Below are positions 52,007-60,615 of a DNA stretch of 64,000 nucleotides, piece by piece. Under the pieces are notes generated by a model. The model did not search any database and was not told the origin of the DNA. It was given only the letters and a program-made list of their open reading frames with translations. How positions within the stretch are numbered: the stretch's first letter is position 1; each line of letters begins with the position of its first letter. Made by a program: the position numbers and the translations under genes. Location of the stretch: the NCBI RefSeq assembly GCF_018860765.1, contig NZ_JAHKPV010000021.1:675845-739844 (forward strand). Direction: 5' to 3'. Source of the stretch: Marinobacter salexigens. Lineage in GTDB: Bacteria; Pseudomonadota; Gammaproteobacteria; Pseudomonadales; Oleiphilaceae.

Positions 52007-54232
52007 ATGCACGAGACACAAGATGAGAGGCTTTCTGCCGATAGCCCAACTCAGGACAGGCCCGTCAGCGATATGTCTGACAGTAGCCCAGAGGGTTCTC
52101 CGCTGAGGGTCAATCGAACACGGCGAGGCGTCCGCGCCAAGCCAGCCGTTCCGGTGGAGACCAACCTCGCTGCACCAGAGCTCTACTTTAATCGTGAGCT
52201 TTCAACACTGCAGTTCCATATCCGCGTTTTGGAGCAGGCTCTGGACCCCTCGCATCCATTGCTTAACCGGCTGATGTTTCTGTTGATATTTTCATCCAAT
52301 CTGGATGAGTTTTTTGAAATTCGCGTGGCTGGTATCAAGCACCGGATCGCCTTTCAGCACGAAGAGGCCGATATCGACGGTCATCGGCCTTCCCAGCTTC
52401 TGGACGAAATTTCAGCTATTGCCCACCATCATGTTGAGCGCCAATACCAGATTCTCAATGACATCCTGATCCCTGAACTGGCAAAGAAGGGCGTACGCTT
52501 TCTTCAGCGTTCCAGGTGGACCGAGAAACAAAAACAGTGGGTGAAGCAGTATTTTGAGAGCGAGATAAAACCCGTTATTAGCCCCATCGGGCTTGACCCT
52601 TCCCATCCATTCCCACGTCTGGTTAACAAGAGCCTCAACTTCATTGTTGAACTCTCGGGTCAGGATGTATTTGGCCGGGAAGGAGGTCTGGCGATTTTGC
52701 CCGCACCCCGCTCGTTGCCGCGCCTGATTCGTCTTCCTCCCGAGCTTTGTGAGGAAGCAAGTGATGACTTTGTGTTTCTTTCTTCTATTATTCACGCCAA
52801 TGCGGACGACCTTTTCCCGGGCATGACCATCAAGGGCAGTTATCAGTTCCGGCTTACCCGCAATGCCGATTTAACTGTGGACACAGAGGAGGTCTCTGAT
52901 CTGGCGTCGGCACTCAAAGGAGAATTATCGGCGCTGCGTTACGGTGCTGGCGTGCGTCTGGAAATCGCGAGCAACTGCCCGCCGGAATTGGCGGAATTCA
53001 TGCTTAATCAGTTCAAACTCGGTGAACGCGACCTTTACCGCGTAGATGGCCCTGTGAACCTGAGCCGACTAATGCAGCTAATCAGTGAGGTTGAGCGGCC
53101 AGACCTGCTTTACAAACCCTTTGTACCGGGTCTTCCAAAAGGCCTTCGTAGTGGCAATGAGAGTCTGTTTGATCTAATACGTCAGGAAGATGTACTCCTT
53201 CATCATCCGTTTCAGTCTTTCTCTCCCGTTGAGAGCCTGCTGTCTGAATCGGCGCATGACCCAAACGTCCTCGCAATCAGGCAAACCCTCTACCGTACTG
53301 GGGCGGACTCACCCATAGTCAACGCCTTGGCCGAAGCCGCTCGCAATGGCAAAGAAGTAACGGTGGTGATTGAACTTAGAGCCCGTTTTGACGAGGCGGA
53401 GAATCTGGCATTGGCTTCCAAACTTCAGGAGGCGGGCGCCATTGTGATTTACGGCGTAATGGCATACAAAACCCACGCAAAAATGATGCACATTGTTCGT
53501 CGGGAGAACGGTACCCTTCGCTACTATGCGCATCTGGGCACCGGAAATTACCATTCCAAAACCGCTAAACTTTACACCGACTACAGCCTTTTTACCGCTA
53601 ATGTAACCCTATGCGAAGACGTCAATATGGTGTTCCAGCAGCTCTCGGGGATGGGCAAAGCACGCAACATTTCCACCCTGCTTCACGCGCCTTTTGCTCT
53701 ACACAATGGTTTGCTACAACTGATCGCCCGGGAGGCCAAAGCTGCCGCGCGGGGTAAAAAGGCCCATTTGATCATCAAGTGTAATTCGCTAACGGAACCA
53801 GAGCTGATCCGTGCTCTGTACCGCGCTTCTCAAGCGGGTGTGCGTTGCGATTTATTGATCCGGGGCATGTGCTGTTTGCGCCCGGGGGTACCGGGAGTTT
53901 CTGAAAATATCCGGGTACGCTCTATCGTCGGCCGTTTTCTGGAGCACACCCGGGTGTTTTATTTCCATAATGAAGGGCAGCCCGAGGCCTGGGCCTCCAG
54001 CGCCGACTTTATGGAGCGCAATATGTTTCAGCGAGTAGAAACCTGCTTCCCCATCTTGGATAAGAAGCTGGCACAACGGGTGCGAAAGGATCTGGAGACC
54101 TATATGGTCGACAACAGCCAAAGCTGGGATTTAACGGTTGATGGTACGTATGTGAAGCGAACCCCCATAAAAGAAGTCGCTGCGATCAGCGCTCAGGAAA
54201 CGCTTCTGTACACCCACGCGGCACAGGCTTAA
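52007..54232 (+). CDS. ppk1: Polyphosphate kinase 1
   Basis: 741 aa. It makes polyphosphate from ATP, reversibly. The N domain opens YFNRELSTLQFHIRVLEQAL; the two catalytic-site His motifs are seen as YKTHAKM and GTGNYHSKTAK. The C-terminal domain has IKCNSLTEP, GMCCLRPG and SSADFMERN. The ATG at 52007 (GAGGT upstream) is preferred because the open frame to the left begins within the Pho box. An N-terminal extension of about 55 residues rich in Ser, Arg and Asp comes before the conserved part. It ends with no space before the convergent ParA gene. Confidence 0.96.
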   Translation: MHETQDERLSADSPTQDRPVSDMSDSSPEGSPLRVNRTRRGVRAKPAVPVETNLAAPELYFNRELSTLQFHIRVLEQALDPSHPLLNRLMFLLIFSSNLDEFFEIRVAGIKHRIAFQHEEADIDGHRPSQLLDEISAIAHHHVERQYQILNDILIPELAKKGVRFLQRSRWTEKQKQWVKQYFESEIKPVISPIGLDPSHPFPRLVNKSLNFIVELSGQDVFGREGGLAILPAPRSLPRLIRLPPELCEEASDDFVFLSSIIHANADDLFPGMTIKGSYQFRLTRNADLTVDTEEVSDLASALKGELSALRYGAGVRLEIASNCPPELAEFMLNQFKLGERDLYRVDGPVNLSRLMQLISEVERPDLLYKPFVPGLPKGLRSGNESLFDLIRQEDVLLHHPFQSFSPVESLLSESAHDPNVLAIRQTLYRTGADSPIVNALAEAARNGKEVTVVIELRARFDEAENLALASKLQEAGAIVIYGVMAYKTHAKMMHIVRRENGTLRYYAHLGTGNYHSKTAKLYTDYSLFTANVTLCEDVNMVFQQLSGMGKARNISTLLHAPFALHNGLLQLIAREAKAAARGKKAHLIIKCNSLTEPELIRALYRASQAGVRCDLLIRGMCCLRPGVPGVSENIRVRSIVGRFLEHTRVFYFHNEGQPEAWASSADFMERNMFQRVETCFPILDKKLAQRVRKDLETYMVDNSQSWDLTVDGTYVKRTPIKEVAAISAQETLLYTHAAQA

Positions 54233-54967
54233 TCACCTTAACCTTTGGGCTACCTCCTCCCACAAAGTGGCGTAGGCCAGCGCTGCAGGCGTGCGGGCGG
54301 CAAACTGGGATAAAGGCGCCTGCGTAATGCCCATTCTCTCAACTACACTAGAGCTCGGGATAGTCGTGCTCAGGAGTAATTTATGCTCAGATGAAAGCTG
54401 TGCCATGACGTCCAGATGCAGCGTTTTACGACGATCTACCAGCGTAAAAAAAGGCCAGACTGAACAAGGGTAGTCCTGCTCATCGAGATGACTGCGCAAT
54501 TGTTTGAGTGTGCGCAGGGAAAGCGTCGTTGGGATCAGCGGAACCAGCAATGCATCCACGCTGGAGAAGACCTGCTCTGAGAGCACAGAAATGCTGGGCG
54601 GGCAATCTAGTATAACCAGATCGTAGTCGTCGCGGATGGGCTTGAGTAGTTTACGTAAATGACTTGGTTTTCTCTCATCAAGCAGTTGATCCAGCTCCCG
54701 GGCGTCGAACGACGCCGGTAACAAGTCCAGCCTCTCCACATCAGTGTCGTAGATCACCTTATCAAACGAAGCCTTGCCCTTAATGAGCTTGTCTATACCA
54801 CCTTTCACCTTGGGCTTTGCCCGGAGATAGTAGGTTGTAGCAGCTTGAGGATCGAGGTCCCAGAGCAGAACCCGATAACCGTGCAAAGCGGACTGTGCCG
54901 CAAGGTTCACTGCTGAGGCAGTTTTTCCTACCCCGCCTTTGATGCTGTACAACGCTAACATTTTCAT
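54233..54967 (-). CDS. Orphan ParA-family ATPase
   Basis: 244 aa. Deviant Walker A SIKGGVGKTASA with both lysines, Walker A' LWDLDPQAATT and Walker B YDLVILDCPPS. No ParB gene or parS-like repeats are nearby, so this is not the chromosome partition pair. Such orphan ParAs place chemotaxis, pili, storage granules or other cargo on the nucleoid. The start could be ATG 54967 or two codons later. It is convergent with ppk1 with adjoining stops. Confidence 0.87.
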   Translation of the reverse strand: MKMLALYSIKGGVGKTASAVNLAAQSALHGYRVLLWDLDPQAATTYYLRAKPKVKGGIDKLIKGKASFDKVIYDTDVERLDLLPASFDARELDQLLDERKPSHLRKLLKPIRDDYDLVILDCPPSISVLSEQVFSSVDALLVPLIPTTLSLRTLKQLRSHLDEQDYPCSVWPFFTLVDRRKTLHLDVMAQLSSEHKLLLSTTIPSSSVVERMGITQAPLSQFAARTPAALAYATLWEEVAQRLR

Positions 54968-55021
54968 GGAGGCATCCAATATAGGTGGTGAAAACTATTT
55001 TACTTTGATGGAGCCACACTA

Positions 55022-55260
55022 TCATCGATTTGCTTTATTCGTATCGCGCACCTTCTGCCACTGGCCAACAAAAAGTCCGCCATAGGTGGCGCGAATGTCA
55101 GAAACTCCACGCTTCCATTCAGGGAAGATGCCAACAACTGTAGCAACCTTGTCAGGAGCGGCCAGCCCCTCAGGTACCGTCACCGTAATGTCATTTTTCG
55201 CGCGTAAGTTAATACGCGCTTCACCGCCATCCAGTTGCCACCTAGCGGTTTCGGCGAGTT
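55022..55260 (-). pseudogene. Relic C-terminal fragment of an unknown protein
   Basis: A minus-strand frame with no stop reads ARWQLDGGEARINLRAKNDI and TVTVPEGLAAPDKVATVVGI, then FPEWKRGVSDIRATYGGLFV and ends QWQKVRDTNKANR. It has normal protein composition, no start codon, and its front runs into the divergent lipoprotein gene, so only the tail of a former gene seems left. I cannot name the family. It could also be a chance open frame. Confidence 0.35.
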
Positions 55261-55288
55261 TTGTTGAAAAGAAAAAGGAAGAAAGCTG

Positions 55289-56734
55289 ATGTATAAGACA
55301 ATGACGTTGATTACCACGGTGCTGGCCACTTCCATGTTGGCCGGTTGCAGTACCGTTAAGGAGAACAACGACGAAGCAAGGAGTGCAGGTGTTGCAGCAG
55401 TGTTGGAGAGTTTTCCGGCGACAGGAGTACTCCTGCCCTATGATGTCCTGCGCAGCGACCTAATCGACGCAAAATCTCGACAGCCATTGGAGGTACGTAA
55501 TGGCGGCTTCGGCTCCGCAATGACTGCCCATCCCAACAACCCGACTCACTTCTATGCCCTTACAGACAGAGGCCCCAACGCCAGTTTCACCGGCGACTAC
55601 GGCAAGGGCAAGAAATTCCCAAGCCCGGACTACACTCCGCGAATCGGTTTGTTCGAAGTGATGGAGAACGGCCAGATAAACCACGTCAGCACCATTCTAC
55701 TCAAAGACCTCGACGGTAATAACATCAGCGGTTTACCCAACAGCGCTGCTCTAGGCGGCACCGGGGAGACCCCCTACTACAATAGCGGCCAGCCCATCCT
55801 GATCGATGATACAAAACCATACGACGAGACCACTAATCCGTTCAGGTTGGACGACTACGGCCTTGACGGCGAAGGTTTGGTTGCGTTGAGCGATGGCACC
55901 TTCTGGGTCAGCGACGAGTATGGGCCGCATTTGGTTCACTATGATGCTAACGGCGTGGAGATCGACAGAATCAACGCATTTTCCGGCGACGCTCGCACGA
56001 GCATCAACCTGCCAGCCGAGTTCGCCAACCGCCGCGCCAACCGAGGTATGGAAGGCCTGACTATCACACCAGACGAAAAAACCCTTGTCGGGATCATGCA
56101 GTCGACCATGTACAACCCGAACAGCAGTGTCAAGGATCTGGATATCACCCGTATCGTCACGGTTAACCTGGACACGAAAGAAGTGGGACAGTATCTATAC
56201 AAACAGGAAAAGACTCAGAACTCCAACTCAGAGATCGTCGCCCTGAGCAACACAGAGTTTCTGGTCATTGAGCGTGACGGCAGCTTCCTTAATGGTGGCC
56301 CCGGTGGCGCCAGTGCCGCCAACCCTAGCGCTCAGAAGCACGTCTATCGTGTCGATCTCTCGATCGCAACCAACCTTGAAGAGATAGCCGCAACCGGAAA
56401 CATAGATCAGGACAACGCACTAGGCCTAACCATCGACAGCAAAACTCTGGAAGAGGTAGTCCTTGCAGACGGCGACTGGACCAGCCTGATCGAAGCAGGC
56501 ATCGTGCCGGCTGAAAAAAATCTGGTTGCAGATATGGTCGCTGCGGTGGGTTTCCCTCACGACAAGATGGAAGGTTTGTGGCTCATTGACGATAGCCACC
56601 TTGGCGTTCTGAACGATGACGATTTTGCCACCTGGTCCACCGGTGGTGAGCTGGAGCAAAAAAAGCTCGACGTCAACACCATCGACGGAAGCCGACTGTA
56701 CATCATCGACGGATTAGATCTGTCCAGCCACTAA
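55289..56734 (+). CDS. Lipoprotein with esterase-like-activity-of-phytase domain
   Basis: 481 aa. Lipoprotein signal with lipobox LAGC (Cys20), then a PF13449-type domain, a beta propeller: GGFGSAMTAHPNNPTHFYALTDRGPN in outline (about 73-98), GLDGEGLVALSDGTFWVSDEYGP and NRGMEGLTITPD. These Asp/Glu-rich loops could bind calcium. Members occur near phosphate-stress genes; here ppk1 is 1 kb away. AAGGA precedes the start. The enzyme activity is unproven. Confidence 0.85.
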   Translation: MYKTMTLITTVLATSMLAGCSTVKENNDEARSAGVAAVLESFPATGVLLPYDVLRSDLIDAKSRQPLEVRNGGFGSAMTAHPNNPTHFYALTDRGPNASFTGDYGKGKKFPSPDYTPRIGLFEVMENGQINHVSTILLKDLDGNNISGLPNSAALGGTGETPYYNSGQPILIDDTKPYDETTNPFRLDDYGLDGEGLVALSDGTFWVSDEYGPHLVHYDANGVEIDRINAFSGDARTSINLPAEFANRRANRGMEGLTITPDEKTLVGIMQSTMYNPNSSVKDLDITRIVTVNLDTKEVGQYLYKQEKTQNSNSEIVALSNTEFLVIERDGSFLNGGPGGASAANPSAQKHVYRVDLSIATNLEEIAATGNIDQDNALGLTIDSKTLEEVVLADGDWTSLIEAGIVPAEKNLVADMVAAVGFPHDKMEGLWLIDDSHLGVLNDDDFATWSTGGELEQKKLDVNTIDGSRLYIIDGLDLSSH

Positions 56735-56954
56735 GACGGTATAAATAGGGGCGACTGGGTCATTGAGCAGTGGTCCTGCGAGCAGCCAGTTGAAGCTGCC
56801 AAGCGCCCAGAAAGGTGTGTGAAAAACCGTGCAACCCACCTGTGTTGGCAAGCGTGACAACGAGAGGCTGAATATCTACACAGATTTGTGACAAGCCAAA
56901 AATCATGAATATGCGTAGCTCATGCACCACATCGTTTTTCGACTGCCCAAACGC

Positions 56955-56988
56955 AAAAAGGCAGATCAGTAAGTTACTGATCTGCCTT
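56955..56988 (-). terminator. Terminator after the initiator tRNA
   Basis: GGCAGATCAGT and ACTGATCTGCC enclose a 5-base loop, with A/T runs on both sides (TTTTT after it on the minus strand). It begins 10 bases after the tRNA end and can also stop transcription from the lipoprotein gene at its left. Confidence 0.88.
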
Positions 56989-56997
56989 TCTTTTATA

Positions 56998-57074
<77 letters not shown>

Positions 57075-57164
57075 TCAAACTGGTTGGTGTCTCTCGATCA
57101 CCGTGGCGCGCATACTACGGCGCTTAAGCCAATCTGTCAAAGCCTATTCGCGCTTTCGAGAAAT

Positions 57165-58502
57165 TTATCGCTCCAAAATAGCCGTTATGCCTTGGCCGCC
57201 AGCGGCGCAAATTGAAATCAGGCCTTTGCCGCTGCCCTTCTCTTCCAGCAGTTTGGCAAGCGTAGCCACGATGCGCCCACCCGTAGCTGCAAACGGATGG
57301 CCTGTTGCCAGACTGCTGCCCTTAACATTCAGTTTGGCGCGGTCAATGCTGCCCAGCGGCTTATCCCAACCCAGATTATCTTTACAAAACGCAGGGTCTT
57401 CCCAAGCTTTGAGGGTAGAAAGAACCTGAGACGCAAACGCCTCGTGAATCTCGTAAAAATCGAAATCCTGCAAACTAAGGCCTGCTTTTTCCAGAACCCG
57501 CGGCACAGCGTAAGCCGGAGCCATCAACAAGCCTTCTTTTTTATCAACAAAATCCACAGCCGCCACTTCTGAGAAGGTCAGCCATGCCTTCACTTCCATA
57601 TTATGGGCTTTTGCCCACTCTTCACTGGCCAGAAGCACACAAGAGGCGCCGTCAGTCAGAGCAGTGCTGTTAGCAGCCGTCATGGTGCCATTTTCGCGAT
57701 CAAAAACCGGCTTTAAAGTGGCCAGTTTTTCCAGCGTCGTATCCGGGCGCAATATGTTATCTTTTTCAAGACCAGCCAACGGCGTCATCAAATCACTAAA
57801 GAAGCCTTCTTCATAAGCCTTCATCAACTTCTGATGGCTTTCCCACGCCAGTAAGTCCTGCTCTTCACGGGGGATTGCCCACTCTTTGGCGGTTATCTGA
57901 GCATGCTCACCCATGGACATTCCTGTGCGTGGCTCACCATTTTGGGGTACTTCCGGCTTTAGGTGGGAAGGGCGAAAACGGCTGAGGATTTTGAGCCTAT
58001 CACTCGTCGACTTGGCACGGTTCAAATCCAGAAGGATTTCCCGTAAACCCTCACCTACGCCAATAGGAGCGTCCGAAGTGGTATCCGTACCACCGGCAAT
58101 ACCACACTCAATCTGGCCGAGAGCAATTTTGTTGGCAACCAGAATGGCAGCTTCCAATCCTGTGCCGCAGGCTTGCTGAATATCATAAGCCGGCGTTTCC
58201 GGCGCTAGCCCGCAGCTCATCGCTGCTTCACGGGTGAGGTTAAAATCGCGGGAATGCTTGATCACGGCTCCAGCAACCACCTCACCAACACGTTTACCCT
58301 CCAGATTGTAACGATCGACAAGTCCACGCAAAGCCGATGTCAAAAGTTCCTGATTGCCAATCTTGCTATAGGCTGTATTCGAGCGCGCAAAAGGAATTCG
58401 GTTGCCCCCGAGAATGGCTACGCGACGAACTCCGCTAGCCTTTTTCTCTGTAGCTTTAAGGGCTGGGGATTTCTTTTGGTTGGACTTCTGAGCCTGTGCC
58501 AT
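57165..58502 (-). CDS. fadI: FadI-type thiolase (acetyl-CoA C-acyltransferase)
   Basis: 445 aa. Nucleophile C112 (QQACGTG), the histidine of EIHEAFA, GHPFAATG and the second cysteine SICAAGGQG are all present. The length and the Lys-rich start are like FadI, the trifunctional-type thiolase, and not like PhaA (about 390 aa). It cleaves or condenses 3-ketoacyl-CoA. A long FabG-like reductase is divergent from it, and an inverted repeat ACCCG-N6-CGGGT (58562-58577) in the gap could be an operator. No fadJ is adjacent. Confidence 0.87.
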   Translation of the reverse strand: MAQAQKSNQKKSPALKATEKKASGVRRVAILGGNRIPFARSNTAYSKIGNQELLTSALRGLVDRYNLEGKRVGEVVAGAVIKHSRDFNLTREAAMSCGLAPETPAYDIQQACGTGLEAAILVANKIALGQIECGIAGGTDTTSDAPIGVGEGLREILLDLNRAKSTSDRLKILSRFRPSHLKPEVPQNGEPRTGMSMGEHAQITAKEWAIPREEQDLLAWESHQKLMKAYEEGFFSDLMTPLAGLEKDNILRPDTTLEKLATLKPVFDRENGTMTAANSTALTDGASCVLLASEEWAKAHNMEVKAWLTFSEVAAVDFVDKKEGLLMAPAYAVPRVLEKAGLSLQDFDFYEIHEAFASQVLSTLKAWEDPAFCKDNLGWDKPLGSIDRAKLNVKGSSLATGHPFAATGGRIVATLAKLLEEKGSGKGLISICAAGGQGITAILER

Positions 58503-58732
58503 GATGATATCCTTCCTCTATTGGGTTCCTGAGCACAAGAGCTTGAAGGTGCGGCTTCCAAACCCGTGCACTCGGGTAAGCAGTTTATGAATGCAGTCTA
58601 GCGCCCACAGCCGCCATCTCATTGGCATGCCTGACAAAGCCTTAAAAGCGTTGAGTCAATCACATAGCTGATGGATTCATTACTCTGTAATCTTTCATAC
58701 TCCACTCATCATTCCAACACAAGGACGAAGCC

Positions 58733-60139
58733 ATGTCAGACATCTATCTCAAACTCGTCAATACACCCGTGGGCAAAACTGCAGCACAAACGCTTGGATT
58801 ACCCTCACCGGCGCCCCTCAAGCGTCTCAAGCGCGCAGATCAACCGTTTATTGAAGGTGATGTTTTGGTCGGCGCAGGCAATGGCGGCAAAGCTATAGCG
58901 GTGGTTGGCGGTGTTCTTGGTGCCAGCGCTGCAATGCTGCACCACGCCAGCGGCAAGGCAACACTTGAAGATTCATCAAAAGCGGGCAACAAAGCGAAAG
59001 CACTGGATTTAGCGGCAGCTTCCGAAACCAAATTTTCGGCTTTAGTGTTTGATGCCACCGGGCTCAAAGGCCCAAACGATCTTCGTGCGCTTTATGACTT
59101 CTTTCACCCAACCATCAAAAAGCTTGGTGCCAACGCCCGAGTTGTAGTCATTGGTCAGGACCCTGCCACTTGCCGCAAAGCACCACAAGCCGCAGCGCAA
59201 CAAGCTTTAGAAGGCTTTACTCGGAGCCTAGGTAAAGAAGTGGGCAAAAAAGGCGCCACGGCCAACCTACTTTGGATAGCACCAAATGCCGAGAAGCAGT
59301 TGGAATCCAGCCTTCGTTTTTTCCTGTCTGCCCGGTCGGCATATGTTTCAGGCCAAGTTGTTCGCATTGGCAAAACCACTGAATCACCAACCACAAACCC
59401 GGTTGCCCCACTCACTGGGAAGGTTGCATTGGTAACGGGCGCCTCGCGGGGCATTGGTGCCTCCATTGCCGAAACCTTGTCGCGCGATGGCGCTACGGTT
59501 ATCGGGTTAGACATTGAACCCGCAATGGAAGATTTGGAAAAAGTTACCCGTGCAATCAAAGGCAAAGCTCTGGCCTGTGACATTACCGCTACAGATGCTC
59601 CTGCAAAAATTGCGGATTTTGTCGAAAAGCACTTTAGCGGGGTGGATCTGGTTATTCATAACGCAGGCATTACCCGGGACAAAACTCTAGGCAACATGCC
59701 GGAGCATTTCTGGGATATGACTATTGCAGTTAACCTGACGGCGGAAGAGCATATTAACGGCGAACTTATGAGCCGAGAATTGTTGCGTGAAGGTGGACGA
59801 ATCGTCTGCATTTCGTCTATCAGCGGCATTGCCGGAAACTTCGGGCAAACCAACTACTCTGCCGCAAAATCCGGCGTAATCGGCTATGTAGAAGCTATGG
59901 CAAAGCAGGTAAAGAATGGCATTACCATCAACGCCGTAGCCCCAGGCTTTATTGAGACTCAAATGACAGCTGCCATGCCCATGACCTTGCGTGAAGCCGG
60001 TCGACGCATGACCAGCCTGTCTCAGGGCGGCCTACCTGTAGATGTTGCAGAAACCATTGCCTGGTATTGCAGCCCTGCATCAGGCGGTGTTAACGGGAAC
60101 GTTGTAAGAGTATGCGGTCAATCGCTGATCGGGAAGTAA
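58733..60139 (+). CDS. High-molecular-weight 3-oxoacyl reductase (FabG4-like)
   Basis: 468 aa, about twice normal FabG. The N-terminal part (1-215) is a flavodoxin/Rossmann-like domain without the catalytic set; the C-terminal SDR domain has TGASRGIG (235-242), NAG (310-312) and the pair Y375/K379 (YSAAKSG). Such HMW FabG proteins reduce 3-oxoacyl-CoA, probably with NADH. Divergent from a thiolase, so a step of fatty-acid oxidation or chain lengthening. AAGGA precedes the start. Confidence 0.87.
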   Translation: MSDIYLKLVNTPVGKTAAQTLGLPSPAPLKRLKRADQPFIEGDVLVGAGNGGKAIAVVGGVLGASAAMLHHASGKATLEDSSKAGNKAKALDLAAASETKFSALVFDATGLKGPNDLRALYDFFHPTIKKLGANARVVVIGQDPATCRKAPQAAAQQALEGFTRSLGKEVGKKGATANLLWIAPNAEKQLESSLRFFLSARSAYVSGQVVRIGKTTESPTTNPVAPLTGKVALVTGASRGIGASIAETLSRDGATVIGLDIEPAMEDLEKVTRAIKGKALACDITATDAPAKIADFVEKHFSGVDLVIHNAGITRDKTLGNMPEHFWDMTIAVNLTAEEHINGELMSRELLREGGRIVCISSISGIAGNFGQTNYSAAKSGVIGYVEAMAKQVKNGITINAVAPGFIETQMTAAMPMTLREAGRRMTSLSQGGLPVDVAETIAWYCSPASGGVNGNVVRVCGQSLIGK

Positions 60140-60140
60140 A

Positions 60141-60173
60141 AAAAAGGGCAAGCCCATCGGACTTGCCCTTTTT
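60141..60173 (+). terminator. Terminator after the long FabG gene
   Basis: AAGGGCAAG-N9-CTTGCCCTT with an A run before and T run after. It starts two bases behind the stop and is symmetrical, so it also ends the minus-strand tRNA operon. Confidence 0.9.
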
Positions 60174-60179
60174 AAAATC

Positions 60180-60255
60180 TGGTGGGTGGTACTGGGATCG
60201 AACCAGTGACCCTCGCCTTGTAAGGGCGATGCTCTCCCAGCTGAGCTAACCACCC
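60180..60255 (-). tRNA. tRNA-Val (TAC), downstream copy
   Basis: 76 bases with encoded CCA; acceptor GGGTGGT/ACCACCC, anticodon TAC in loop CTTACAA, T loop TTCGATC. It is identical to the copy at 60410-60485. Last gene of a Val-Asp-Val operon. Confidence 0.97.
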
Positions 60256-60263
60256 AGAAAGAG

Positions 60264-60340
60264 TGGCGGAGCGGACGGGACTCGAACCCGCGACCCCCGG
60301 CGTGACAGGCCGGTATTCTAACCAACTGAACTACCGCTCC
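60264..60340 (-). tRNA. tRNA-Asp (GTC)
   Basis: 77 bases with encoded CCA; acceptor GGAGCGG/CCGCTCC, anticodon GTC, discriminator G and T loop TTCGAGT. Middle gene of the Val-Asp-Val operon. Confidence 0.97.
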
Positions 60341-60409
60341 GCATTGATTCGGCATTAAGCCTGAATCGCGCATCGAACTCAAGAGCTCGGTGCTAGCCCT
60401 AGAAAGAAG

Positions 60410-60485
60410 TGGTGGGTGGTACTGGGATCGAACCAGTGACCCTCGCCTTGTAAGGGCGATGCTCTCCCAGCTGAGCTAACCACCC
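60410..60485 (-). tRNA. tRNA-Val (TAC), upstream copy
   Basis: 76 bases, the same sequence as 60180-60255. First gene after the operon promoter at 60571-60598. The two copies are direct repeats 230 bases apart, a natural site for recombination that would delete tRNA-Asp. Confidence 0.97.
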
Positions 60486-60570
60486 ACTTCATAACCTTTC
60501 AAAGGCACTCACTTGAAAATGCTGATGTTGCCTGCGAAGAGACTTCATTGCTCAACCAAGTGAGAGGCGC

Positions 60571-60598
60571 ATTTTAAGCATTTGTTCGGCGGTGTCAA
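60571..60598 (-). promoter_or_regulatory. Sigma-70 promoter of the tRNA operon
   Basis: On the minus strand TTGACA (perfect -35), 16-base spacer, TAAAAT (-10), then the GC-rich discriminator GCGCCTC, which is typical of stringently controlled stable-RNA promoters. It is 86 bases before the first tRNA-Val. Confidence 0.87.
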
Positions 60599-60615
60599 AT
60601 CTTTTTCGGGAAACT

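Noticed and set aside
60180..60485. The repeated tRNA-Val as an attachment site of an integrated element
   Set aside because: Both copies are complete tRNA genes within one short operon; nothing lies between except tRNA-Asp and spacers.
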